Shown here in pieces: positions 52,210 to 62,502 of a stretch of 64,000 nt of DNA. Positions within the stretch are counted from its first letter, which is position 1. Each line of letters starts with the position of its first letter. The stretch comes from Isochrysis galbana (Eukaryota > Haptophyta > Isochrysidales > Isochrysidaceae): assembly GCA_018136815.1 (NCBI GenBank), contig CM030938.1:4045448-4109447 (forward strand), given 5' to 3'. The notes under the pieces were generated by a model. The model was not told where the DNA came from. It saw only the letters and a program-made list of their open reading frames with translations, and made no database searches. The position numbers were made by a program, and so were the translations under genes.

Positions 52210-55200
52210 GGGTCCGGCGGGGTCCCCGTCCTTCAAACCCTGGCGGAGAACATCGCGGGCGGTGGGCCCGAACGCCACCACCACCATCCCGATCCGATCC
52301 CTACGCCGCTTGGGGAGAAGAGCTGTCAACGCGGCGATTCTCCCCCTGTCTCTAGCTCTATTCAGTCCTCGACGGTGGGAGCCGCCTCGCCGGCTGAGGC
52401 CCCCGCCGAACGGCTATCTCGGAAGCCGGAGTCGACACTTGACCCGGGCTCCTGGAAACAGGTTTGCCCCGGAGATAGTCGCGACCCGACTCTCCGAAAT
52501 TCGTGTACGTCTACAAGTTCTTCTATTACTCCGCACGCTATTAGGATGTTAGGGGCCGATTCTCGCTCGCTGCCCCTCTTGGAATCTATTTCTACGGATG
52601 CTATGCTGTCTTCGGTTTCTTCAAATTCGCCTAGGTCTTTCGACGCATCTTCATCCCTGGATTCACCCCCCGACGGCCCTGCCCAAGGGGGTGGGCTAGG
52701 TGGATTCGACGCGTCTTCGGTCTCTTCGTTTCGTAAACAATCAGTTGTGAAGCCCTCGAGGGCTGTCGACTCGGTATCATCTTCTGCTCTAGGTTCTATG
52801 GATAGGTCCGACGTGGCCGCTGCCGCGTCCGAAAACGTTGTTGCTGCTTTACCTGTTTCTGCTCTTTCCCGGCGGGACCCCACTGGAGACCTCTCTCCCA
52901 AGGGCCATAGCCGGAGCCGCTCTGCGGACGAATCGTCGTTGTCTACCGTAGGTTCTCGTGCTGTTGAGGCGGAGACTAGTGTCTCCTCTTCACCTCTCTC
53001 CCCGGTTCGTTATATTTCTCCGTCGTCGTGTTCATTCTCTCGTCTCGAAGTTGCACCCGTTCTCGTTTCTGATCTGGTTCCCGACCCGGAAGGGTCGGCT
53101 TCCGGAGTCAATGAAGATGAAGGTTCCAAGGGAGCTGCGGCTTTCCGCGCTCACGCCGTGGCCACCGCAGACTCGGGAGACGCAGGGGCCGTCGACTACG
53201 ATCCCTCGTCGCGCACCATACGGACGCCGGCGTCTCCTCTTTCTCTCGGCTCTCCGGAGGATCCCCGTTCCAGGGATCGCCCGCCGGAGCCAACCCCCTT
53301 CAGGTCTAGCCCACCGAAACTCGAGGGCGACGACCTCCTTCCCCTGAATTCCGTTGCCGAGGCCATCCACCGGATCGCCGTGGTTGGTTGTTCCTCGGCC
53401 GCCAAGTCTACTGCAACTGCCCGCGCCCCTACGCGCGAGCTCCAAATGTTAGCCGCCTCCCGTGCCCGGGCTAGCGGTTCCTCCGTCATCTTGCCCCGCC
53501 ATCTCGCCGAAGCTGCTCTAGCCGTGCGGCGGCCGCACGCGAGCACTCATTCATCACCCTCTGCCGTACTGCCGACGCATTTTGACGAGCTTTGCGCTGA
53601 GTTAGCGGCGATCCACGACGCCGTGACGCTCGACGCGGCCGAGGGGATTCCTCCACCCCGCGTTCTAGTCGTCGGTGAAGCTAGCGGGGTCGTGTCTTCG
53701 ATGTTCCTACTCGCCGGAGCGCACGTCGCGACGTGCGATCTACGACCGTCGGAGATCGACTACATTCCCCACTTCTGCGGAGATGCTCTTCACATTCAAA
53801 ACCTCGGTTGGGACCTCGTGGTTGCGCATCCGCCGTGCACGTATTTGTCGGCGGTGAGTTGCCAGTGGCTCGATCGGGAGCCGGGACGACGCCAGGCTCT
53901 CGAATCCGCCGCTAGAGTCTTCCTCGCCATGGCAAGCGCCGACGCGCCTTTCGTTGCCGTCGAAAATCCTCGAATGCACGCGGAAGCCTCTGCCTTAGTC
54001 GGGGGGTTGCGACCGCGGCAGTTTGTGCAGCCGTGGCAGCACGGCACGGGCCATCAAAAAGCAACTGGCCTGTACCTGACGGCTTCACTCCCGCCCCTGC
54101 AGCCTTCGAAGATTGTCGAGGGACGTCTATCCGCGATGGCGGATCTATCGCCGTCGCCCCACCGTGGCGCCTTTCGCAGCCGCACCTATGTAGGCATTGC
54201 CGGTGCAATGGCGGCCCAGTGGATGCCGGTCCTGCGCCGTTATGCGCGCGAAGCCAAGACGTCGCGTTCGCTCGACTTCACGGTGGACTGGGCAATTTCC
54301 CAAGCCGCTGCCAGCTTGAGAGAACGCCCCTCGCTTTGCTCGACCGGTTTCGAACTGGCTGAGCCGAGGACGGCTCTGGCTCGCTTCATGGAGGGGAGAG
54401 GCGAGGCAGCTCCTAGCTCTCACCTCACGCCTCCCAGCGGTTCGCCAGTGTCTGATTCGGTTGTCGTGATCTCAGACGCGGGCCCCGTTGCCGATGCGTC
54501 TCGCCTGCTTCATCGGAAGGACTCGGAAACCAACGCATCGCAAGACGGGACCGTGGCGGAAGTGGACTACTTCACGCCGTGGGAGTGGCCCATGAAGGAC
54601 CGCTCTACAACGCCAGGCCCTCCAAACACGGTGAAGAAGCGCCGCAGCAAGTGGCAGGTCTTCGACCGTGATGTAATTTCGGGGGTCCATCGGTGGCGGG
54701 ATGTCACGCCTTCCATCGCCCAAGAAATCGCTGAGCAAGCGGCAGCTGCGGAGCCGTCGGAACCTTCCATCTTGTCTCGACTGGGCTCTCAAGGCATCAA
54801 TGCACTATCTCCGAGCGCCTCCTTCACGGCTGGCGACGAAGGAGTGGCCGAACCGACCGGTTCGGTCGTAGCCGAAAGGCCACTTGAAAACGGGGATGTT
54901 GGGCTGGACTCGGGAGAAGATGATACGCCCGAGACTCCAGAACACCGGAGCATGCAGGCCCTCGAGACCAAGCCCTCCGACGCCGCCGACGGAGAAGGTA
55001 CTCCACAGGCATTGTGTGGCGATGGGGCTGCCGCTAGGGGCCTCAGTGCGGCTGGTTTTTCCGAGTTGTCGAAGCTTCCGAAGACAGACTTGCAGAAGTC
55101 CCTGGAGAAGGAATGGTCACGCCAAATGGATCAACCTCGGCATCCGACGGACCGTCGAGGGCTAGGCTATGATGGCGTGCCTAACCCCTCTAGTTCGGCA

Positions 55201-56018
55201 GAGGCATCCCCATACTCTTCAATACCATTCGTGCCGCAGACGGTAGCCGCCGCTATCGAGCGAGTGCCCCACGTCGATGAATCTTCTCCGTCCAGGCCAG
55301 CCTCCAATCCAACCACCCCGTCACCCGGAGCCGGAACCTCGCTTCCAGTAGAATCTATCGCGGACACGCCGCCGCCGCTCTACCCTCGTCACTGCCTCTA
55401 TGTCCGCGATCTCGTGGTCTGCCGTGCCGATGGCGACCGCGCAGCTCAAGGGTTCGTTCTCCCGGACGTTGCCCTCACGGTGAACAGCACCCTGGCTGAC
55501 ACTGGAGCGGGCCCGTCAGTAATCACCACTGCTCTTCTCGATCGACTACCTGAAGACGCTTGCGTCGAACGCGTATCGGACGCTACCGTCCCCAACCTAC
55601 ATGGGCCGGACGGCCTTCCTCTCATCACTAGGGGCCGGGCTAGCCTCGTCTTCTCCTTGTCCGGCCGCCTCTTTCGTCATTTGTTCGCGGTCATCGAAGG
55701 GAACCCGATGCTTCTGCTCGGGAACGATTTTTTGGCCGCCCACTCCGCTACCATTTCTCTCGACGCCGCGAGCTCGGAAGGAAGCCTCCGCCTCCGTCCG
55801 GCCTCTGGCGATTCAGAAGACTCTTCAAGAGTCCTTTCCGAATGTGTAGTCAGAGTTTCCACGGCGCCGCCCCCAGTCGCGGACTCCGGCTTCGTCGGAG
55901 CTATCTCGATGTCACCCGGTCAGCCGCTGACTGTCGACTTTCTGGAGAGGTCGACGGCAACACGAGAGATCCCGGCCGGATCGGAGGGTGAGGCTGCTGC
56001 TGATGCTAGACAGCCACT
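52210..56018 (+). CDS. pol: Ty3/gypsy-type pol with methyltransferase domain, truncated by gap after protease
   Basis: Same protein as 4601-10632, read from the codon after UAG. Present here: the Ser-rich region, the cytosine-C5 methyltransferase-like domain (53659-54250; PPC at 53830-53838, ENP at 53962-53970) and the aspartic protease (DTGAG from 55498, LLGNDFL near 55710). The frame ends at the gap about 150 codons before the RT would start. Downstream RT and RNase H exist only in the left contig. The methyltransferase resembles the short phage-type family (HPPCTYLS, VAVENP, HGTGHQKATGLYL). It could methylate element or host cytosines, but activity is untested. Confidence 0.92.
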
Positions 56019-56118
56019 NNNNNNNNNNNNNNNNNNNNNNNNNNNNNNNNNNNNNNNNNNNNNNNNNNNNNNNNNNNNNNNNNNNNNNNNNNNNNNNNNN
56101 NNNNNNNNNNNNNNNNNN
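56019..56118. other. Assembly gap (100 N)
   Basis: Exactly 100 N. It separates Ty3 pol on the left from NOP58 exon 2 on the right, and truncates both. Confidence 0.95.
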
Positions 56119-56436
56119 CTTCAGCTTCACCCTGTGCCGCGTTGTGCACGGGTGCACTGGGGGTGACTGGGCTGAAGGGCCAAGGGAGGCTCCGCAGCGG
56201 GCCGACCATTCCGTAATGGTGAGCAAGTGAGATGCGGTGTGGAGTTGGAACGCAATATGGTTCGTGTGGGGGAGGCATGCAGCCATGGGGCAATGAGGGC
56301 GTGTGCGTGCTCACAGCTTGCGCATCTTGTCCGAGCTCTCGAAGGCCTCGCGCAGCGATTCGGGCTTCTTGAGCTTGCCCGCGTCCATGAGCTGGAAGAG
56401 CGCATGCCCAGCGGGCGTCTCGAAGAGGACGAGCAT
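56119..56436 (-). CDS. NOP58: NOP58 5' end (box C/D snoRNP core protein), cut by gap
   Basis: Exon 1 56436-56315 encodes MLVLFETPAGHALFQLMDAG and KLKKPESLREAFESSDKMRK, the hallmark N-terminus of NOP58. A 183-nt intron (56314-56132, GTGAGC...CACAG) joins it to exon 2 (56131-56119), giving LVKLK as in the family, and then the gap begins. NOP58 with fibrillarin, NOP56 and 15.5K forms box C/D snoRNPs for rRNA 2'-O-methylation in the nucleolus. The remaining roughly 450 residues should lie left of 56119, where the scaffold instead places a retrotransposon. Upstream (56450-56700) is purine/G-rich, hence pyrimidine on the coding strand. Confidence 0.92.
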
Positions 56437-56750
56437 CGTGTGGCACTCTCGGTGGTGGGTGGGTGGGGCGGGGGGAAGTGGGAAGTGGCGAAGAGGGGAG
56501 GGGGGGGGGCTTGAGAGAGGGGGGGGGGAGCTGGGTGGTGGAGCGGGTTTGTGGTGGGGGGCTGGGGGAGAGGAGGAGGGAGGAAGGGGTGATGCACGCG
56601 CGCCCGCTGGAAGCGAGCGGAGAGAGCGAACGGGGAGAGAGGGGGGGGAGGGGGAGAGAGAGACGGCCGGCGCCGACAGCGAGAGACGAGAGGGCGACGC
56701 GCTGCGCGGCGATAGCACGAGGGCGGACTGCAGAGGAGGCCCCCCCATCG
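56437..56750. repeat. G/purine-rich tract upstream of NOP58
   Basis: GGGGGGG runs and GGGAGAGAGAG; pyrimidine-rich on the NOP58 coding strand. 56751-57167 holds nothing recognisable. Confidence 0.75.
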
Positions 56751-57167
56751 GTATCTCACACGCGGGCCCTCACACCTACACCTATGTACATATTATGATT
56801 ATGTACATACACATACACCTACTAGCGCCTAGCGCTAGCGCCGTAGCCGTATGTGGCCAAAATCGTAATACGTCATACAAGCTGCCAGTGTTAGTAGCAA
56901 CAGTATGGGTGCACTATTAAGAAACCCCATCATCAAGAAAGCATAGCATCAACTATCAGTAGAACTGAATCAGAACTGATAGGGTCATGGGTCATTGGGG
57001 CCTTGGGGCCGCGGGCCGCGTTCCCCCCTTCCTCCATCGCAGACACCCCCTGGGTGGGCATGCACACGCACCCTCAGCCCCTGCCCAGACTCTCGCCCAG
57101 CGCGCGCCGCGCGCCTCACGCATTCGCTTGAACCTGACCCCCATCGTACTGACTCCTTGGCTCCGGC

Positions 57168-57300
57168 CAGAGTTTCGATGTTTCGATCCAAAACCACCCT
57201 TATTTCGATTCGAAATTTCGATGAGGTTGGAGCAAATTTCGAGCTTCGAGGGGTCTAATTTCGGCCTAATTTCGAATCGGAATTTGCTTAAGCGTCGCCG
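57168..57300. repeat. AAATTTCGA-rich dispersed repeat, copy 3
   Basis: ATTTCGATTCGAAATTTCGA and TAATTTCGGCCTAATTTCGA, preceded by CTCCGGCCAGAGTTTCGA, which matches CTCCGGCCAGAATTTCGA at 1225-1242. Confidence 0.55.
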
Positions 57301-57590
57301 CGGCGGGCCCCGATGCGTTGCCGCGCAGCCACATCCCCGGTCTCGGATGCTGGCTGAGTGGAGACCAACCTCCTGCGACGAGCTTGGGGGGTCGGAGGGA
57401 TGCTTTGAGCCCTCAAGGGCGTCATTATCATCATCTTCATCCTCGTCGTTGTCGGTTTTGCGCTTGCGCTTGGATGCCCGGAAGCGCGCCAAGGCGCGGC
57501 GCGCGGCCCCGGGCGCAGGCGGGGGGGGGGGGGGGGGGGAGCGGGGAGCGGGCTGGGGCTGGGGGCCCGTACATTCAACCCCAGCCCCAA

Positions 57591-57798
57591 AACTATTGTT
57601 ATAGTTCGAACGATGGAGCGCGCGCCGACCGCTCCTGCCTCCAAGCCCCCCGCCGTCACGACGCCCCACATACGTGGGCCGCCCCAAGCCGCCGGAGCCG
57701 AAGCGCTCGCAGGCCATCCGGATGGATCGTCGAAAACGGCCACGCAGCGCGCCCGGCATCGGTTCGAAGTTGGGCTTTTTGAGCTTTTGCGATTTTAG
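57591..57798 (+). pseudogene. LINE 5' end with short ORF1 remnant
   Basis: Hairpin AACTATTGTTATAGTT (57591-57606), then ATG 57613 opening MERAPTAPASKPPAVTTPH, as in the 32 kb copy. The frame diverges after about 20 residues and stops at 57798. Confidence 0.65.
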
Positions 57799-58004
57799 CG
57801 TCTTTTGTCAGTTTTTGATTACGTTTTGTTATGGGGGCCCAAGGGGGGGTCCGGGTCCTAATGGGCCCCGGATATGTGCTAGTTGGGTGTATTGGGAACT
57901 TTCTCCCGAAAAAAATCCTTAAATTTCCTCAATTCTGAGATGGTCATTTTTTCACCCCTTATAAAAAAACACTGTTTGACCGCCCTAGTTCTTCAGCGCC
58001 TCGC
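57799..58004. other. Intergenic, nothing recognised
   Basis: Mixed AT/GC sequence without a gene. Confidence 0.5.
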
Positions 58005-58095
58005 ACTTGCACCCAAATTTCGGTCAAAAATTTCGATTTCGTCTGTCCACCCAAATTTTGCAAAACATTTCGCGAAATTCTGGCCCGGGCCAAAT
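58005..58095. repeat. AAATTTCGA-rich dispersed repeat, copy 4 (inverted)
   Basis: CACCCAAATTTCGGTCAAAAATTTCGA, then CACCCAAATTTTGCAAAAC and GCGAAATTCTGGCCCGGGCC; the reverse complement matches 1225-1325. Confidence 0.55.
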
Positions 58096-58439
58096 CCTAA
58101 GGAGCCAGGGGTCCGAAGGAGACCTGTAGCAGGTAGCAGGAGATGGGCACGCGCCAGGAGTTGGCTACCCCCGGAGTACACAATGTTAGGAGATAAGTAT
58201 ACCAATATAATCACAGGCCGAAACCGTTCGAGGGCCGCACGCCGTTTGGGTGTGTTGGCAGCCTCAACACCTTATACCTTATACCAATGATGGAGTGCCT
58301 TGGGTGGGGGCCCATGCAGCCAGGGTGGAAAAATACCGTGGGGAAGGACAACGTTGTTAGGAGTTGGCGCTCCGTTGCCGTCGAAGGGCCCCCTCCCAGC
58401 ACTAAGGTTCTACTCTCACCTAAGCAAGACTCTACTCTA

Positions 58440-58880
58440 ATAGAACTCCGACGGGGAGAGAGAGAGGAGGAGGGCGCTGTTGTTGTTGGGGTGTGTGTGT
58501 GTGGGTCGACCGCCCGCCGTCGCAGCGCCGCGGCCCCGCCCTCCCCCCCCCCCCCCCCCGGCCCCCCCCCCCCCCCCGGCCCCCCTCTCTCCCCCCCTTC
58601 TTTCTCTTCTCCTCCCCTCGTCCTCTTCTTCCCTCCGCCAGCCCCCCACCCGCCCCCCTACAGTATTCTCTCTCTCCTCTCTTTCTCTCCCTCTTCTCTC
58701 TCTCCTCGATTCCTCCCCCCCCCTTCCCCCAACTCTCTTCCCCCCACAAAAGCGCCCCACACCCGCACGCCGCCCCCGCCGCCTCTCCCCCCCCTTGCCC
58801 ACACTCGCGCAACCTCCTCCCCCCCTTTCTCCACCGCTCCACCAACACCGCCCGCCCTTCGCCGCTCGCCTCTACCGCTG
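58440..58880. repeat. C/CT-rich tract upstream of the SPRY gene
   Basis: CCCCCCC runs at 58540-58590 and CTCTCTCC motifs to about 58730, ending just before the SPRY ATG. Pyrimidine on the coding strand. Confidence 0.8.
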
Positions 58881-58896
58881 CGGCGCGCCACCCCAC

Positions 58897-59537
58897 ATGT
58901 CCTCGTGGTGTTGCTGGACCGTGGAGAAGGAGGAGGAGCCCGTCCCACTCGCACCTGTCGGTCTCAGCAGCCAGCACGGGCCTGAGGTGAGCGTTTCCGA
59001 CCGGACCGTCAGCGGCACCGGCAGTGTGCTGGGCGACTCGCCTATACTGCAGGATAAGGGGTACTTTGAGGCCACGGTGATCACGCCTGGGAGCTTTGCG
59101 ATTGGCGTTGCGGTCAAGGATAGCCCGCTCGATGGCGTCCTCTCGCCAGACAAGGGCGCCTCCGCATGGACTATCACCAACAATCAGGCGGGCGTCACTC
59201 CAGTCGCCGCAGGCGACGTCTTGGGCTGCGCTATCGACCAGGCTGACTATCCGGTGCAGTGTTACTTCTACAAGGGAAATAAGCTGATCCACCAGGTAAA
59301 TGGTCATTTGCCCGCCGTGCTACACCGCTTGACCCAGCCTAAACGCTCTATGATGATGCCTGCTGCACGGTTCATAGTTTGCGCCTTTTGAAACAGGTAA
59401 GCGGCATTCGAGGCGAGGTTCTTCCCGTCTTCAGTGTTGCGGACGGCGCGAAGCTCGAAGTGAATTTTGGGCACAGCGAGTACCACTACATGCCGAATGG
59501 GTTCCAGGGTATCATCCGAGTGGTCTCCATGCTGTGA
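58897..59537 (+). CDS. SPRY-domain protein, two exons
   Basis: Exons 58897-59295 and 59397-59537, with a 101-nt GT-AG intron joining KLIHQ to VSGIRGEVLP. The 179-residue product is essentially a single SPRY/B30.2-like domain: KGYFEATVITPGSFAIGVAV, then DVLGCAIDQADYPVQCYFYK, GNKLIHQ, VLPVFSVADGAKLEVNFG. SPRY domains are beta-sandwich protein-interaction modules; with no partner domain the target cannot be inferred. ATG 58897 was chosen because it starts MSSWCCWTVEKEEEPV right after the low-complexity tract. Confidence 0.88.
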
Positions 59538-60277
59538 GTGCGCCGCGAGCTGAATGTACGTGCTGAAGGAGAGCGAGACGGGCGGGTCGACGACGTATCA
59601 AGCATGGCTGCGCCTTCCCTGTGGGACGCAGTGCATGCATGGCAAATGCGCTCCGCGCCAATTTTCTCATCTTTTACCGATTCCTTTTGCACTTGGAGCT
59701 GTGGCACGTTGAGAGCTTGACCGCAGAGGCGTTCGGGTGGCGACTAAGACTTGTTCTGCTCAATCCTCGTGCGTTATGTGGCAGCAGCACTGCTGAATTC
59801 ATTCACCACGACAGATGCGCAGGGGGCACTCGGGCTGCAAGGAGAGCACCCCAGAGGCCTACAACTAGAGGTTGCTGCTGTGTATTCGTGGACCGACCTA
59901 CTATTAAGACGAGAGGAATGTGACGTGCCCCTAGATGTTAAACACAGCAACAGTGTGTTTCTACGGAGGTCGAAAACAGTGTTCTTCACGGTTTTTTTAG
60001 GCGCCCCCTACATCCTACATCTCCGGAACAGACGAGGCGGGCGTGCGGCACGCGGGCGCGCGCAGATCGATATTTGAGGTGGATGTATTTGCGTTTTTGG
60101 GTGGATTTTGCCGGATATTTCATATTTCCGCCAACCCCTAGCGCGCACACGTACCACGAGCCACTTCAGAGAGTGGAAGGGGAAGAGTAGTATTTTGCTA
60201 AGTAGTAATATAAGTAGTACGAGAAAGCAGCAGTGACGTATTACAAATCACAAATCTCATAGATCATTGACATTGAC
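59538..60277. other. Intergenic, nothing recognised
   Basis: SPRY 3' flank. A weak CGAAAACAGTGTTCTTCACGG phrase near 59960 recalls the CAGAAAAAC repeats. Confidence 0.5.
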
Positions 60278-60640
60278 AACTAAGTTTATACTTGGTTGCC
60301 CCATGGGGGGGCACGAGCCCCCCCCTCTCTCCACTCCTCCCCTGCCATGGGGGAGGAACCACTCATCCTCCTGGCACGCCTGATGGCTTGCCAGGAGGCC
60401 ACTGCCCTACTGACCCACTCCCTTCCCCACAGGATCGCCCCATTCGCCCATCCTGGCCCCTCGTGACCAGCCCATTGCTCCAACCCCCCCTCCCCCCCTG
60501 GTCGACAGGCAGACAGGTGCAGCGTGGGGGCCCCAGAGGCTCACGAGCGCCAGCGAGGGGGAGGCAGGGGAGGCCAGGGCCCAGCCCCAGCCTCCTCTGC
60601 CCCCTGAGCTGGCCTCCAGGAGCCTCCAGGGGCCGCCAGA
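60278..60640 (+). repeat. R2 hairpin repeat family copy
   Basis: AACTAAGTTTATACTTGGTT (60278-60297; one mismatch), then GCCCCATGGGGGGGCACGAG, as in the 33.9 kb copy, and GGGGAGGCAGGGGAGGCCAG, as in the 41 kb copy. Confidence 0.7.
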
Positions 60641-60734
60641 GGGCAGCTGGAGGCCTGCCGCAGGCGTGCCATCGCGCGTGCCGCAGGAGAGGGGAGAGAG
60701 AGCGCGGAGAAGGGGGTGGGCGGAGCGAGAGCTC

Positions 60735-61035
60735 CGCCCACCGAAAAATTGGTAAGTCCCGCTCCTGTTTACAGGATAAGTCGGGACAGAGTCGGCCGCC
60801 CACTCGGAGACACAGGAGGAAGGGGGGGAAAGATCACCGGGGGGGGGCGCGGGCCACCGGACCATATCTAAGCCCTTCACCCCTATCCCCCTAGTAGTGC
60901 ACGGGGGGAGCCGCCTTATGGCGGGGGGAGAAGGGCCGGGGGAGTGGGGGTGTAGAAAGTATGCTACGTGCTACGTGTAGTAGGTAGTGGTTCCATTCGC
61001 CGCGAGTGCGGTAAGAATATTAGAAGGTTTTTATA
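60735..61035 (-). repeat. LINE 5' untranslated region fragment, inverted
   Basis: The reverse complement matches 31845-32160 (CCTGTAAACAGGAGCGGGAC; CCCCGTGCACTACTAGGGGG; TTCTTACCGCACTCGC). No ORF1 start follows. Confidence 0.6.
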
Positions 61036-61659
61036 GATCATTGACATTGATCATAGTAGATTAGTAGATATGTGACATGTATATATTTACAGGATTTTTA
61101 GTTTGCCGCCTATTGGCATTTCCCCGACTCCCCGCTGATTTCGGTACTGTGTTTCACTGTGTTCCTAATATGTAATAGAAAGAAAAAAGTAAAAAGCTTT
61201 TAAAAAGCTGTTCTTGCGGAGTTACGTGTTTCTGTTTCTAGACCTATCCCACCGTGTTAGGTACGGGGACGTGCCTAGGGCCTAGGGGGAGATACGAAGA
61301 GGTCGCAAATTAAACCCGATTGCCCCCAGGAGCAGGTAGCGGAGCGCGGAGAAGTGTCGCATCCGCGATCGACCTTTACCTTTTTGTTTTAGAAGTTGTT
61401 TGCGTTTCTATGTTCCCTCCTTGCAGGCTAGCCACGAGTTACCGTCGCAGGGTTCTACATTCGTCCATTCGCCCTTGCTGCCCTCGCCTCCTTTGTCGCC
61501 TCCATTGTCGCCTGCTTGCCCCTCACCTAGCTTACCTCCTTGCGTGCTCCTCGCGTTTTAGGCTAAGTCGCGCGATCAGGTATCGCCGGTGCAAGGAACC
61601 GCCCCCATGTGTGACCCTGATTCCCCCTCAGGTGTTGGCCGTTGGATTATACCGTGGCG
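61036..61659. other. Intergenic, nothing firmly recognised
   Basis: TGTCGCATCCGCGATCG at about 61353 resembles the putative LTR start at 23984. No second end is seen. Confidence 0.4.
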
Positions 61660-62502
61660 CTATTTTACTTCGGTCTTCATCAAATCACTTAAGGGTTTTC
61701 GAAAGATTCCCTCCTTATTCTTGTGCGTAATTGTCGCCCCCGTCGGATCGTCCGTCGTCCGTCGCCCCGTCGCTCTCTTGTCGGCATTCTCTTCCTTGTT
61801 CGATCTGTCAGCGGGTTCCTGTGCGTTCCGTGATAAGGATACGTTAGTGTGGAGAGTGTTGACGTGAGTTGCAGGCGTCGGGGTGGTAGAAGCCCGCAAG
61901 GCCCTGACGTGGGTGCTGAGGCCCGCTATCATCTCGAGGAGGGCGGCGTGCTCTCGGTCGCGTTTCTCATCGCGAAGTAGTTGAGCGTCGATCGCGGACT
62001 GCATGTGGGCGAGGCGGTCGGCTAAAAAGTCGGCGGCCGAAGGGGACTCGCTTACGTGTTCCCACGCGCTGTCTTCAAGCGGGTGGACTTGGGAGTCGGG
62101 CCTCGGGCTGCCCGAGGTCCCGAGAGAGGTGAGCTCGGTTCGATCGCGGAGTGGATCCACGAGCAGCGGCTCGTCAGACGGAGCGGCGGATGGCGCCGCC
62201 GTGTTAGAAGGACCTTGCGGAGGCTCGGAGCCGCCGGTTCCGACGAAGTGGACCCCTTGTGGCCCGAAAGAAGTTCCCGCTGTTTCCATGGGCAGAAGTG
62301 GAGCGGGATTATGGGACGGCGCGGTCGTAGGCGCCAAGACAGAATTTGTGCTTGTCGAACACGCGATGACTACTGGCTCGTGGGCAGAGGGCCGTTCGAT
62401 CGAGCCGGCAGCTGACGCGGCCGTGAAGGAGTCGTAGGTGGTTGCTTGCGGGAATATGTCTGAGAGGTCATAGTAGAAGTCGGGTCTGACAGCTTCTACC
62501 AT
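61660..62502 (-). CDS. Gag-like N-terminal fragment of an LTR element (tentative)
   Basis: 280 residues from ATG 62502. A Ser/Pro/Thr-rich N-terminal 150 residues is followed by a predicted coiled coil (DFLADRLAHMQSAIDAQLLR, REHAALLEMIAGLSTHVRAL) and a Lys/Asp/Arg-rich end. The order and composition resemble the first 260 residues of the Ty3 gag at 49492, but I cannot show sequence homology, and no pol follows on the minus strand. It could equally be an unrelated host protein. Confidence 0.4.
   Translation of the reverse strand: MVEAVRPDFYYDLSDIFPQATTYDSFTAASAAGSIERPSAHEPVVIACSTSTNSVLAPTTAPSHNPAPLLPMETAGTSFGPQGVHFVGTGGSEPPQGPSNTAAPSAAPSDEPLLVDPLRDRTELTSLGTSGSPRPDSQVHPLEDSAWEHVSESPSAADFLADRLAHMQSAIDAQLLRDEKRDREHAALLEMIAGLSTHVRALRASTTPTPATHVNTLHTNVSLSRNAQEPADRSNKEENADKRATGRRTTDDPTGATITHKNKEGIFRKPLSDLMKTEVK

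Larger units (their letters stand above)
45280..56018. mobile_element. Divergent Ty1 pol / Ty3-methyltransferase gag-pol unit (right copy)
   Basis: Head-to-head arrangement: Ty1/copia pol on the minus strand, a leader of about 1.1 kb, then Ty3-type gag and pol on the plus strand up to a gap. 47947-56018 is the inverted equivalent of 14894-6824. Confidence 0.88.

Noticed and set aside
52375-52377. Independent start codon for Ty3 pol
   Set aside because: The codon is GTG, the frame is open upstream to the gag UAG and there is no ATG, so readthrough from gag is the simpler reading.
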